Part shown: positions 24,496 to 36,879 of the stretch, piece after piece | Layout of the letters: every line of letters begins with the position of its first letter | Numbering within the stretch: the first letter of the stretch is position 1 | NCBI RefSeq assembly: GCF_000764305.2 | Contig: NW_025946029.1 | Span: 62,001-126,000, forward strand | From: Hyalella azteca | Taxonomy: Eukaryota > Arthropoda > Malacostraca > Amphipoda > Hyalellidae | Length of the DNA: 64,000 nucleotides | Reading direction: 5' to 3' | The notes under the pieces: generated by a model | Told to the model about the DNA's origin: nothing | Seen by the model: only the letters and a program-made list of their open reading frames with translations | Database searches by the model: none | Made by a program: the position numbers and the translations under genes

Positions 24496-26267
24496 TCTTC
24501 GTAAGTTATCCTTCCTCTTGACGCAGAACGAGACGCTTACGGCTGTGTTAACTGGAAACCTAAGTTAACCAATGAAGAAAGGCTGGCTGCAGCTGCAACG
24601 AGAGACGCATTCATCGACGGTTCAAATCTGGCCGAGTTTATGTCGACAATTTTGTAGCTCCAAAGAGACTATTTTAGCTCCGAAACAGCTCCAGCTGTTC
24701 TGAGTGATTGGCCGATGCTGAAAAATGGTTCGGAAAATTTGTTTCACTTTGAAAAATTAACCAGGGTTTCCCTTAATGCGACTATCAAAGCCAAAATCAT
24801 AGCGTTCAGTGGCCGCCTTATAAATTTTGCTACGAGCGAAGATTCCCAAAAAAGTCTTGCCATTTATAAAGAAATGCTAGGCACCAAGAACATTACAAGA
24901 TGTTACGATGGATCATACCTTGGAGGTATTAAGGGGACCCGCTACCCTAAAATTTTCAGTTATGGCGTTTTCCGGTTTTTGTGCTCATCTTAAAGCTTAC
25001 TTTTTGACGCATCCAACGGTACCAGAATCATCCCTCTACGTCGAAAAATGATTTACATATATAACTCTCACTTCTTCATTTACCCGCATGAATATTTAAG
25101 GATCACTAAGGTTTTGTAACTTATATTTAGAGAGCTGACAAATACATTTTTTTCTGCCATAACCAACGAATTCCTCTCTGCAGGAGCTGATTCTTCCATG
25201 AGGGTCATTGCAAGAGACCACACGACCTATGCTCTATGTTTTTGGTGAGATGTCTTACTTTGAATAGTTCAAATAATTTTTCTATTTTTATACATGGTTA
25301 ATTGCAAGATATTCCGCAAAATTGTCGTATTTGTTCCCTCAAAATAAGTCGACCTATGAGAGAAATTAAGATTTGATAATTTCTGTAGTATTCCGTACTT
25401 TGAATTGAATTATTTACGATGATCTCATTTTCCTTCATCAAGGCCATCACCAGTGCAAGCTCGCAGAGCCGTGCTTGCTTTCAATCAGCAAGTCGTGTGC
25501 AAAGTGCCGTCCCTCCTTGACAGTCTGACGACGCTCTTCGCGTCCTACTACGTTTTCAACTATGCATACCCGCGTGCAGCCTGCGCTACTCGGGAATTCC
25601 TGCAGAGGTTCGTGATTCCTCTACATACCTTGACAGTTTATCACTTTACATTTACAGCTTCGCCTAAAAATGCAGGTCGAATATTTTCTTGACCCAATTT
25701 ATGGTATGACCCAATATTATCATTTAGATTTTAAAGTAAATTTTACGATTTCTGATTTTTACCAAAATTTAATAAAATATTTAAAAACCCATCAAGCGTT
25801 TGGTTTCATCGCGCAGAAGTACTTCTCATGCATAGGTATGCTCATTAACTCTATTCGAACGTCGGTGCAGTGCCATGCCCGCACTTACCCTTTATGATGG
25901 GAGAGTTGTTGAAAGGGGCTGATGATTTACATTGAGGCTTCAGCTATTCCTTACATTGAGGCCTCAGCTATTCCTTACATTGAGGCCTCAGCTATTCCTT
26001 ACATTGAGCCCTCAGCTATTCCTTACATTGAGGCCTCAGCTATTCATGCCCTAAAGTTGATTATTAGCCTTTATTTGCGACTGAGGTATCTATCAGCTAT
26101 TATCACTATGGTGATTGTGGACTCATGTAAGTACTTTTTGCAGGTACTTTGCGGGCTTGAATCCGAAGCCCACTGCGCAAAGACGTCATAGCGCCGTGTA
26201 TCCGAAGGTGCTGAAGTTTACAGCGGCTGTTTCCGACCACGAGTGGAGAGCTGGGATTGAAGACTGA
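24496..26267 (+). pseudogene. multi-exon element-associated gene, broken
   Basis: The first exon (about 24496-24990) has the motif DAYGCVNWKP near its start and an in-frame TAG at 24654-24656 before LQRDYFSS. A later exon (about 25441-25607) encodes LLDSLTTLFASYYVFNYAYP and CATREFLQ. It splices in phase (AG|GTTCGT) to the last exon 26144-26267, which encodes YFAGLNPKP through SDHEW to a TGA stop. I recognise YGCVNW..., LFA.YYVFN..YP and the ending DHEW as a family recurrent in invertebrate genomes and usually element-associated, but I cannot name its function. A possible further exon lies at 25125-25245 (RVIARDHTTYALCF). The stop codon suggests a decayed copy. A 24-bp minisatellite occupies the last intron. 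Confidence 0.45.
25922..26045 (+). repeat. 24-bp minisatellite, 5 units
   Basis: The unit is TACATTGAGGCCTCAGCTAT plus TCCT. Five nearly identical copies lie inside the last intron of the broken gene at 24496-26267. Confidence 0.9.
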
Positions 26268-27054
26268 AGATCCGTGTTCCACAGCTAATTTCACGCGCTG
26301 TATTCTTCTTGTATAATTCTATTCTTCTTGTAGAATTCGGCTTTACATAACCGCTTTCGAGGGATAATAAATGCACGCGATGTCAATTTTGTCTCTAAAA
26401 CTTATATTTCGAGATATCTAACCTCTAATGTAGAATTTGGGTTGGGATTATCAGTGCAATGAAAATAAAGTTCAACAAAGTACGTGCATGCACCTTTATT
26501 CAGAGTTATGACAAAATTACTAGGATTCTGTTGCATGACAAATGAGTATCACACATCTGATTTAGCTTAAACTTGAGAAAAAGGGTGGTTGAGTGATTCT
26601 CAGCCGATTTATTTTAGGCATTCCACCATTTTCTTATCGGATTCTTCACCCTCGCTCGTCGAAAGACACGTTCTTATATAACGGAATTTTTCATGTGCGT
26701 CCAATCCAAAGCTGCCTATACATGACTGTGGTTCTCAGATGCGGCCAGGGCTAAGGTTTTATTTAGGGAGAACTACTTGCGTTCTATTTCTTGTTTCCTT
26801 TCATGATGGACGTTGGTCCTAAAACGACAACGCATTAGCTACTTGATTTCTTTTTGTCATATCGGTAATTTTTCTTTCCATGAAATACGCTTGTGATGAT
26901 TGACCTTTATAATTTTGTTGTGATGTATTATACGACTCTAATTGCTGCTTAGCTAAGCAACCTGGAAGGCAACCTTCCAATATTCGCTAAGCAACCTTCC
27001 AATATTCTGGATTAAACTGTAGGAAACCGTATAAGTACAAGAACAAGCGTACCG

Positions 27055-27275
27055 TTTTCGTGCGGAAAACATTCCATCGTTTGATTTTACGGTAAGTAAC
27101 TGGTTACTGTAACGCCACTGGGAACGTTTTTTACGGGTATTTTTCGAACAGTTTATATTAATACATGAACAGGCAAACCGTTTTCTCCCTGGAAACGTTC
27201 CCAGCGTTTAATTTAACGGTAAGTTACTGGCCACTGTAACGCCGGTGGGAACGTTTTTTCGGTGGTTTTTCTAAC
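27055..27275 (+). repeat. tandem duplication of ~124 bp
   Basis: Two copies of a segment containing AACGGTAAGT(TA)ACTGG, CTGTAACGCC and GGGAACGTTTTTT, near 27090-27170 and 27215-27275. No coding was seen. Confidence 0.65.
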
Positions 27276-27759
27276 AGTGCAGTGTGTACGGAGAAACGAT
27301 TCTTGAACCCGATTACTACCAGGTTCAAAAACATCCTCCGTCTTCCTTGCCCCGTCTTCCAGGGGGGTTATAAAAACTTGAGTTTACTTGCGGTTCAATT
27401 AAACTCAAATACGTTGCCACAATTCTGTGGCTTGGAACTCTTTTCCTTCCCCACTTCGAACTAAAGGAATTTTTCACTCTCCTCCTGTCACTAAGGCGCC
27501 GTCAGTAATATTGATCAATAATATTTCAATATAATTGTACTCACATCGATTTCCTGGATGTGTTCACATGTTTTTAAAACCAAAAGTTGCACATGGTTCG
27601 AAAAGCGTAAATAAAAATTCTAGTGAGTCTTCCTCTCACTTAAGTAGACAATATTTCGGTTTACTTCGACATCTTTCAGGAGAATAAAACCAATGTATTG
27701 CACACTGATTTAATGACTGCTTGTTGTTGAACCCGAAATTTAATGAATGACCTGCCACA

Positions 27760-27880
27760 AAGTAAAGCTGCAACAAAGTAGAGCTGCCACAATTTAAAGC
27801 TGCCACAAAATAAAGCTGCCACAAAGTGCCACAAAGTAGAGCTGCCAAAAAGTGCCATAAAGTAGAGCTGCCACAATGTA
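27760..27880 (+). repeat. short tandem repeat of GCTGCCACAAAGTA-type units
   Basis: Irregular 14-16-bp units (AGCTGCCACAAAGTA, AGCTGCCACAATTTA). They leave leucine/tryptophan-rich chance ORFs on the minus strand. The array directly precedes copy 2 of the 682-bp block. Confidence 0.7.
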
Positions 27881-27885
27881 TACCT

Positions 27886-28567
27886 GATTGCGAACACCGG
27901 GATTGAGAACTGAGATCCGGTAGACCCTGCATAACAGCCCAAAATTTAGCATATCCCTTAATACTCATTATATTGTTTATTACGCAGACCAAGAAGAGCT
28001 ACGCTTGAAATGCAAGCTCAGAAAGCAAAGCAAATCGCAGTAAAGTAGCCATGCGTGCAGTACTGGAGACTTAGTTCTAACATGACCAATGTTCTGTTGT
28101 GATGTGATCGTGAAGTTATAGAAAAGTGAAGAGAAACTTATAATTATATTATTATAACCTATAGATTATTTTCAGGCACTACGTACAAAGAAAACGAGTC
28201 CATGTAAGTCAGGCTCAAACGTGGTGCTCATGAATACTTATTATAAATGATTACTCAGGAATCAGAAGCAGTGATGGGTAAGCTATGTAATTCCTGGCAT
28301 TTCATCTATGTACCCTCATTAAAATAAATGCAGTGCTGCTACAAAGATAAACATCAACCTTCACACATCGAGATTCATGACCAAACAGAGATTATAGCTA
28401 ACAGAAATTTTTCTAATGTTTATGTATAAAAAACAAATTCGCTAATTTGTTATTCTCATTTCTTGACGAAAGCGCATGTTTAGCATCTTCAAAAATCTAG
28501 TAGGGAACAACATAGGTTTGGCTTTAGTTTTTGTTTATCATGAGAAATGTCAATAATAATGTGAAGT
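27886..28567 (+). repeat. 682-bp duplicated block, copy 2
   Basis: Nearly identical to 19719-20401 (see there). Confidence 0.8.
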
Positions 28568-29208
28568 TTTCTCACCGAAAATGATGTGTGTGCACATAAA
28601 AAGGGTCGACGTAAATACGAATTAATGTAAAATTAATAATAATGTAATATCACTCAAAATAGTCGCCGACTTTTGTTTTGGATGAAACACGGAACCATAT
28701 TACAGAGATTTTTAGCTGGAAAAGTTACCGGAGCAAAGTAATAAACTAAAAAAATATTAAAAACACATGTCCAATACACACACATAATATGTAAAAGCAT
28801 ATTCACTGCTGACACAAACTCTGAATTTAGTGCCAATAGAGGCTAATAACGATTGGCGTATAATATGAAGAAAAATAAATGCAAATAGTCCACACAAAGA
28901 ACACTATTTCCAGTCAATATTGTGACGTAATAGTTCTGACGAAATTTAATCACAGACAACTTTCCTCGAGTCAGTTCAGCCATGGTTGAGTAGTACTGTA
29001 TTATAATGGCTAAAGTAGTTTGGCTGAAGTAGGATTAATTGCAGGATTATTGTTGTGTAATTAATTGTATTGATTGTGCTGATCATCCGCTGTTTTTTTA
29101 CTGACTGACACTGACTGGCTGACACCGACTGATACTGAATTATGGTTAAACTAGTATAAGGTTGACCCATGAGAAGCTCATTTTTGCGGATATAATTAGT
29201 TGTTCGCT

Positions 29209-29242
29209 CCTGTGACGTCACTGACCTCAGTGACGTCACAGG
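29209..29242. promoter_or_regulatory. 34-bp palindrome with two CRE sites
   Basis: CCTGTGACGTCACTGA, two bases, then its reverse complement. Each arm contains TGACGTCA, the full cAMP-response element bound by CREB/ATF-type bZIP proteins. It lies about 175 bp downstream of the stop codon of the minus-strand gene B. Regulatory function is not shown. Confidence 0.4.
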
Positions 29243-29416
29243 CATTAACCAATCACCGAAATGCAATCAAACCAGTCAACCAATCGGTCATGGGAATAAC
29301 GAGATTGTTTATGTTTCTTGATCTCAGTGACGTAACAAGAAAGCTGAACTCAGAGACGGAATTTCTCGTGGGTTAACCTTACATAATTCAACCATCAGTT
29401 CAACATAGTACGCTGA

Positions 29417-32400
29417 TTACTGTAATGCACGGTACACGCACATGACTCCAGTGATGGGAGAGGTGTTACTGCAGTCGAAGTCGAAGTACACGAATTCAGG
29501 GCGGCCAAGTCCAATGCACAGATTGCTGCCGTAGGCAGGATTGTTAGGCCCCCACTCGAAGATGGCCGAGTTGGGCACCGGATCTCCGGAGCTCAAGGTT
29601 ACGTACTTGCCGCTTGGGGCTCGTTTCATGTCTACGTAGAAGCGCTCCGTCTGCCGGATGGACAAACTTGCCCTGTCCTGAAATTGGTAAGAATTTAATT
29701 AGATTTACGTCATTTTTACTGTGAATGGGACCGCTCTAAATCGACGTCCATTCGTTCTAGAAAGCGAGTTGACTACTAAAACGGTTGACTCCCAAATATA
29801 TCGCTTAAAGGTGCACAAAGTCGTGTAAGATACGCAAAGAAGCAGCTGTTACTGAAACCATGTGTCGTCTAACTGAATAACTGAATGTCGCTCATTCACG
29901 ACGGTGAATGAGCGGGACGGAGTGGCGCTATTCAACAAAAAGGTGCATTTATCAGGTTGGTTTATGAGTTACGATTTCGCCGAAAAATTTTAAAGGACTC
30001 GACGTTTTGCACCGTCGAGTTGCAAAACGTCGACTTCCTTGGTTCTAATGAGCCAGAATTTATATTTATGTCTGCATATGGTTATACAGTTCGTTGGGAT
30101 ATATTACGGCATATTTTTATAGGCATTGAGGGTAAAATATCAGTTCATGAATTTCTTTATCCCAAATACAACCCGTTATTAAAAAAATTTCGTTAATCGT
30201 GTGAATCCATGGAATGGATATCCTCCGAGAAGACCCAGTTGAAGCCAGGCAGCCCTTTTACTATGCGCAGGTTTCTATACTTCGGAAACAGTTGTTGATT
30301 GATCCTTGATATTATTGTGAATAATGTCCATTTCCCGCGCATTTTTCAATTCTGGTTATTAGGTAGAGCATCCATGACTTCAAACACCCGAGACATCAGA
30401 TTATTATTGGTACACAAAGCCTGACTTAGGGACTCACTTTCAAGGTGGCGGGGTATGGCAACAGATCCATGCCTTTGTTCTGACATTTGTTCAGTGCATC
30501 TCTGCAAATTAAATTTATTGTTAATAAATGGTACAAATTATTATTCTTAACCTTGAATAATGATTAATGGTCTTTGACCACCATCACGAGAAAAATTTCA
30601 AGATCCTTCCTAGCAATTGATTGACTCCTACCTGAGTAGAAGTTTATAATAAACTTCTATAGTTTATTATTATGTATAGAAGAAGTAGAAGTCTTATCTG
30701 AGTAGAAGCTGACGTCAAGTCAACCTTGACGTCAGCTTACGTGATAACATCGAACAAACAAGTATGCGTAGATAACTTTTTGCTTAAATTTTGTTTAGTG
30801 TCCTTCCTGAAATACCACAACGAAGCATCGCCAGACAGACAAGAAATTTTTTAAGTTAAAGGTCTTCGAGATTGAATCGTTTTAGTTAAATTTCGAGAAA
30901 TTTTTAATTTATCACTTACCGTAATTGTTGAAGGTCTATGAAATGTATCCGCTTAAGTTATTTTGAAAGCCTATTTGAAATGTATCCACTTACCTTAGGT
31001 AATAAAGGTCTTTGAAATGTATCCTCTAACGTTTGATCTTGGTCTTTGAAATGTATCCACTTACCATAGATGTTGAAGGCCTTTGAAATGTATCCACTTA
31101 CTATAGGTAATAAAGGTCTTTTAAATATATCCACATACCTTAGATGACGAAGGTCTTTGAAATGTATGCACTTAGATTTGATGTTGAAGGTCTTTGAAAT
31201 TTATGCACTTACGTTTGATGTTGAAGGTCTGAAATGTATGCACTTACGTTTGGTGTTGAAAGTCCTAAAATGTATGCGCTTACGTTTGATGTTGAAGGTC
31301 TTTACAATGCATTTCTCTTCAGTTTGCCCATTTCTTCCTCGCTGAATCGTGTCAATTTGTTGATAAAATTAGTACGCAAGGACACAGGGCATCGTAATAA
31401 TTTGTTCAAGAAATCAATGACTTTGTCAATGAGCCCAAGAAAGAGTCGCCGTTTAAGTGAAGACATGGCTACCATCATGTTGGGGATTCTGGCCCATTAC
31501 GCATCCACGTAACTATATACCGGCGCCCCGCTCTCGATTGTTTGGTTGGGCATTCGATTACTCGATTTTTCGATTCGCTTTTTATGCAAACTGAACATAC
31601 AGTGCATGTCTTTTGCTGCAAGGGGGGTTGAAGAATTACATTCTTAAGTATAAATGTGTAAAATGAAAGCTCTTGCGGAATAAAAAATGAACAAAAGACT
31701 CTATTTGCGTATTAATAGCCTTGTGTTATTAATTCACTCGATTAGTGGTAGCTAAAAAATCGTCCAAATATACTTACATTTTGCTCATATGTACAATTCT
31801 GTTGTAGCTTATATTAAAAAAGTCTACAATCAGCTGAACTCACGGGGGACCGACGGCCCCTGACGGAGGAGGTAATTCGTTCAGGATGTAGTTCGTCCTG
31901 TACGAGTTGAGTCTGAACACGCTCGGCAACGTGCGCTGCACGGCACCAGGCACTGAAAGGTGCACCACCAGGCGGCACTGCGGTAGCAATGGGGAAGCAT
32001 TTGACGAGCACCATTTTGATTCGTGGTCGCAAAGATTCGTAATAAATGCAAAGAAGATTCGTGATAGTACTCTCGCTTTAAGCCTACAGAAAAAGTAACC
32101 TCTCAGAAGCCAGAGAATTTTACCAGGAAGGTATAACTTATCCTTGTCTGTGCCTCTGCTTCCGACATTCGTTTGTATATACGACTGCACTACAACCAGA
32201 TTATCTGTGTTTTCTCTTCCTCTCCTCCATCTGTCCCCATGCCCTTCCCTCTCACGCCCGAAACCTACGGGCATATTCCCACAGGGCTAAGGAACTAACC
32301 CTTCTTCACGACCTCGTCTACCTTCATCCTCACAGTCATCTCCAGCCAGCATCAGCCCTCAAACCACCCCAACTAAGACAACCTGACCGCTCAAGACCTC

Positions 32401-33379
32401 AGACGCATAGAGTTTAACCACAGAAAATCGACCCAATACGATCCGCAATATTTCTAAACGTGACCCCAGTGCTCCATTTATTAGACTTGCCAACAAGTAT
32501 GTTTTTTACAATTGGTATGTTGATGACACTTGCCCAATCTTCATGCATTCCTATCATGCAGGTTCAATTATCTCGGATCTTGTTAAGAATAAGCACCCAG
32601 TATGACCTTGTTAAGAAAACGTACCCTAGTATATCCTTGTTATTAAAACGTACCCCAGTATAAAACCTTTGAAGAATAACATTGTCAATCCTCCCTTCCA
32701 AGAATGGCTCATAACGTAATTCAAGAAGTTATTCTTCCCCTTCTGAACAAGAATTCAGCTAGAGTAATACCTAATTACCTAATTAGGTAGTATTTTAGGT
32801 TATTAGGTAATTACACAATTAATACCTACCTAATTTGTTTGTATCATTCATTCCATTAAGCTTGTTACGAATACGCACCCCAGTAACATCTGGGGTGCTT
32901 ATTCTTAACAAGATCCATTATCTCAAATTGAGACACTCATCGACGAAATTTACTGTGGTGAAATCGATGACATTTACTATGATTGAAACCAACAATAGTT
33001 TGTCATTTCCCGATTGTAAAGTAACTAAATCTGACGGTCGCTTTCTGACTTCTGTGGATCACAAATCGATTTTTACCTGATTGTGCTCGAGCTTCATGAA
33101 GAAAATTACTCACTGTCGTCCAGCAGTTCCAATTTGCGCCTCTAAATGGCCGCAAGTTTAGAGCGTACGTTGATAAACTTATTCTGTCAACAGCTAGAAA
33201 AATTATCTCAAATTACTCACTGAAGTAGAGTTCCATTTGAATCCTCCACAGGCATAGTGTTGATGGCAACGAGCCGCACACGCCACCTGCGACGCCACAC
33301 CCGCCCCATCTTGCACAATCCAGATTGGAAAAGTCAAGTTGGTTACCAGTCCGTAGAGGATCAGTTCGCCGACGGCCAT
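29417..33379 (-). CDS. PAN/apple plus C-type-lectin-like protein, paralogue B (4 exons)
   Basis: Predicted join on the minus strand: 33379-33221, 31977-31844, 30501-30438, 29677-29417. All phases agree (618 nt, 205 aa plus stop), and exon lengths match paralogue A except for one extra codon in exon 1. Exon 1 carries VACAARCHQHYACGGFKW of the PAN/apple-like part. Exon 2 starts CRLVVHLSVPG. Exon 3 holds KCQNKGMDLL. Exon 4 holds the lectin long loop (FEWGPNNPAYGSNLC, FDFDCSN, GVMCVY). The EPN of paralogue A is GPN here and the WND position reads FDFDC, so Ca-dependent sugar binding may differ or be lost. The N-terminal hydrophobic segment contains an acidic residue (MAVGELILYG) and is a weak signal peptide, so an upstream exon is possible: an acceptor-like TTCCAG lies 54 bases before the ATG, with an open frame between. 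Confidence 0.72.
30650..30740. repeat. two small hairpins in intron 2 of gene B
   Basis: AGAAGTTTATAATAAACTTCT near 30650-30672, and AGCTGACGTCAAG...CTTGACGTCAGCT near 30706-30738. The second contains TGACGTCA in both arms. A further hairpin, CGACGTTTTGCA...TGCAAAACGTCG, lies near 30001-30033 in the next intron. Confidence 0.6.
30925..31310 (+). repeat. ~30-bp minisatellite, about 11 diverged units
   Basis: The unit is about GAAGGTCTTTGAAATGTATC plus CACTTACC. It lies in an intron of the minus-strand gene B and is the source of two chance ORFs (31157-31512). Confidence 0.8.
32575..32912 (+). repeat. TTGTTAAGAATAAGCACCCC-type repeats and hairpin
   Basis: Three direct units of CTTGTTAAGAA..GTACCCCAGTAT lie at 32577-32670. 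A hairpin at 32861-32912 (CTTGTTACGAATACGCACCC, CAG loop, inverse arm) is built of the same motif. Both are in intron 1 of gene B. Confidence 0.65.
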
Positions 33380-33399
33380 CCTGAACTTCTCCGTACACT

Positions 33400-35480
33400 G
33401 GACCCAGCTGTTCGTCTCAAGATGTATCTGGAACCTATATTAAAACACAACAAATTTTTGGTTCATTTACACCGATATAAATTTAATTACTTGATATTAG
33501 TACCTGGCATAAAGTTGAATGAAATGGAACTAATTACACACGTCTTGGTTTGAAGAAATATTCTCAATATAAGGTTAGTACATCGTTTCATCAGGTTAGT
33601 ACATCAATTTACATCAAGGTTAGTGCGAAAGTACATCGTTTTGCCTCGAACGCGAAGCAAAATTGGGTCGGTAGTAATTTCCGGGCTACTTGCCTCGTGT
33701 AGTGGGACACTCATCGCTTCATCAGCGAGTAGCGAACAGCGGCAAATAAGGACAAACATTTCTGTTTTCACAACAGAAACGCATATAAACATATATCTTT
33801 GTTTCATGGCGCCGGTGAGGGGCGAGTAGCTGCATGGGCACGTGAACAACGGTGGGCTTACTTAGCCGAGAATGAAGGTCACTAAAAAATATTATTAAGT
33901 AACAGTTTGCACATAACCAAGTTTGTGTTAATTTTTATGACTGACCAATTAAGTATTTGATAAGTTTTGAATTTTGGTGAATCTTTTTTTGCCTCGACGT
34001 TCTTTGGGAAAACATTCATCATAGACGGTTGTACAAGTTTTTACTTCTTTCTAAATATTACTTACTACATATTGTGATGGAAAATTCTATTGTGAATGTG
34101 GCTACATATTTGTGATTGAAAATTCAATTGTGAACGTGAAAGACTTCACATTCAGCAGAATTTATTAGTAATGAGTTTCTAACTTCTACTGTCATCTGAC
34201 TATAATACTGTCAACTGATAACACTCGTTTTGAAGCTAGTTTTTTCGATCCAGTAGTGATCTTCGGTAATGAAATTAGGGTGTATGCTATGCGAAATAAT
34301 ATTGACGGAGCCTAAAATTACCCGTAAACTTATTTTTGCAATCTCTAAAGACACTCGATCAGGCAGCGGCAGATGAGAAAATAGCGACAGCTAATACCTG
34401 CCTCGTTCCTAAACTTACTTGCCTTTTAAACGATGAGTGGCTGGTTGTGTCCGTTAATACTAGCTGCCACAACCTGACCAGATGCTGTCAGTAGATGTAG
34501 GATTCAGATTATCTGTAAATAAATGCAAATAAAACATTTACGTTGATAATATTTCTAAGATTGACAGTTGATAAAATGGGAATAAAACCTAAGTATGCTT
34601 GAGAAGAAAGGTTGAGCCATAATTTCAAAAATCAAAAATAAAGGTAGAGCCATAGGCTCTACCTTAGTACCATAGAAAGGTAGAGCCAACATTTATGGTG
34701 GTAGCATTGGGGTTATCTCATAATAACCAGCACGTTTTTTATTCTTTCCGATCGTAATTTCATACGAAAATGAAGAATTTTTTCAATGATATATATCGCT
34801 TGGGTCATATACAGAAGCAATATTCTCGAAATATTCAATTGCTCTGTTTTCTTTTTCGTATTATAGGATAATTTTCAATATAATTATCACCATTACTAAT
34901 AGTTTTCGTAAGAAAACCATTGATTTTAAATTTCTTATTTCCTCTAACGAATTCGTTCTTCGACAACTTATGTATTAAAGTTGATGGGTTGACATGGTAT
35001 AAAGAAAATATATGGTAAAATCAAAAAGGTCTCCGCAAACAACTTCAGTAGTAACGATGTTTTTTCACAGTTCGATTTCCTAATTACGAGATACCTCAAA
35101 TTTGCAGATGGAAATGCAAAATGATTCCTCTGTTTGTTTTCTTTATCGTCCCTCGCCTTTAGCAGCATTTAAAAAGAAATTTATTCTGCAATTACTTTCC
35201 AATGTTTCGTTTTAAAATATTTACTTGAATTATTAGCTGATTCATTTCAATGGAGAGATGGTGAATATCATGATAGATTTTATTAAGAATTATTATTTCA
35301 TGAATATAATAAGGTTGCCCATCTGTTATTAGGTCTTCATTGTTGTAAGAAATTTTATCACGCATGTATTTTCTTCACAAGACGCCTCGATACAAGAATT
35401 AATAATTGATACAAATTTTTGCATTGTGCATTAATCAGTTGTCACACATATTTAGCATTCAACAACTGCAATAATTACGT
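33400..35480. other. no gene recognised
   Basis: AT-rich sequence. Short repeats of AGGTAGAGCCATA occur near 34640-34690, and GTGATGGAAAATTC/GTGATTGAAAATTC words occur near 34075-34135. No ORF has a domain. Confidence 0.5.
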
Positions 35481-35518
35481 CACTAATATATGACTTTTAT
35501 CATCGTCGCCAAACAGTG

Positions 35519-36530
35519 TAATCTTACTTATCTCTTTTGTATACAATTCATGGCTATTACTTTGGATATTATACATTGTTTTATATATAGTCCCCTTATT
35601 CAATGCTCTTTCAAAATTCAATATTCGGCCATGGCTGTTTTCCTTTCAATGACATTTCTCTTTATATTCTCATGATATTGGCAAACCGGTAGTTTAATCT
35701 TTCATTTTACTTTTTTGGTTTTCAGCTGAATATAGGAAATGATCTTTTGATAATTCAATGTGTCAAACAAGTCTCGATTATTTCTAGTATCTTGAAAGTA
35801 ATTAGATACGAAAAAATTATTTTAATTATATGTGGCTTGCAAGTATCTCCTTACCAATTGAGAAAAATGATGCTGCAAATAAAAATTATGTGGACGAAAA
35901 AGTTGTATTTGTTTCAGGTTTTAATGGATATAGAGCTTTTAGAGAGCATGATATTTTCCGTAGTACTGTCCCTATCAAAATTTGGATGCCTGTCAGCCGC
36001 TGGCTCAGGGTCGCCCCAAATTCTTTTTGCGGTGTAAATTAGAAGCTCTATGTCCGCTTTAGGTTCCGGTTGCCGGAGCGAAATTAGCGCCGAAAGAGAA
36101 TCTTACTTATCTCTTTTGTATACAATTCATGGCTATTACTTTAGATATTATACATTGTTTTATATATAGTCTCCTTATTCAATGCTCTTTCAAAATTCAA
36201 TATTCGGCCATGGCTGTTTTCCTTTCAATGACATTTCTCCTTTTCTTTTCATGACATTGGCAAACCTCTAGTTTCATCTTTCATTTTACTTTTTTAGTTT
36301 TCAGCTGAATATAGGAAATGATCTTTTGATAATTCAGTGTGTCAAACAAGTCTCGGTTATTTCTTATATCATTAAAAAAATTATTTGAATAATTTATGAC
36401 CTGCAAATATCTCCTACCCAATCGAGAAAAATTATGCTGCAGTTAAAAATTATGTGAATTAAAAAGTTGTATTTGTTTCAGGTGTTAAGGGATAGAGCTT
36501 GTAGAGAGCATGATATTTTCCGTAGTACTG
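35519..36530 (+). repeat. direct duplication, ~440 bp, of a fibre-like module
   Basis: Positions 35519-35970 are repeated at about 36099-36530 (starting ATCTTACTTATCTCTTTTGT, ending GATATTTTCCGTAGTACTGT). The first copy keeps an open frame (35830-36042) with the motif EKNDAANKNYVDEKVVFVSG. The second is interrupted. A third, more diverged copy lies at 37805-37930. The AA.K.YVD motif is common in phage tail-fibre proteins. Its origin here is uncertain, but it flanks a Maverick-like integrase. Confidence 0.55.
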
Positions 36531-36879
36531 TATAGTAGTATTTTGTATAGTAGCATAGACAAAAGCCAAAGAAAGAAACAAGTCTGACGATGTACTGAGG
36601 AAAAAAGCAGCTGAAAAGGCGTTAGATCCTACCCAGTCAGAAATCGCCGCAGTCTGGAAGCCAGCCGCGGGTGAACTTTCCTGTGCCAACGCTCGCCCCA
36701 GCGCAACGCCAGGGTGGTCAACAGCGCAGGAATGTCCACAGCAGCGCAATATTGTGGCAGCGCTTCTCGGCCTGGCTAGGGCCNCAAGAAGAGTGAAAGT
36801 AAGTAAGATCGATGATGGCACACAAATTTAGTTGATATGTAGAAGTATTCAGATCAAGTTATAAAACAACATTCTAACT

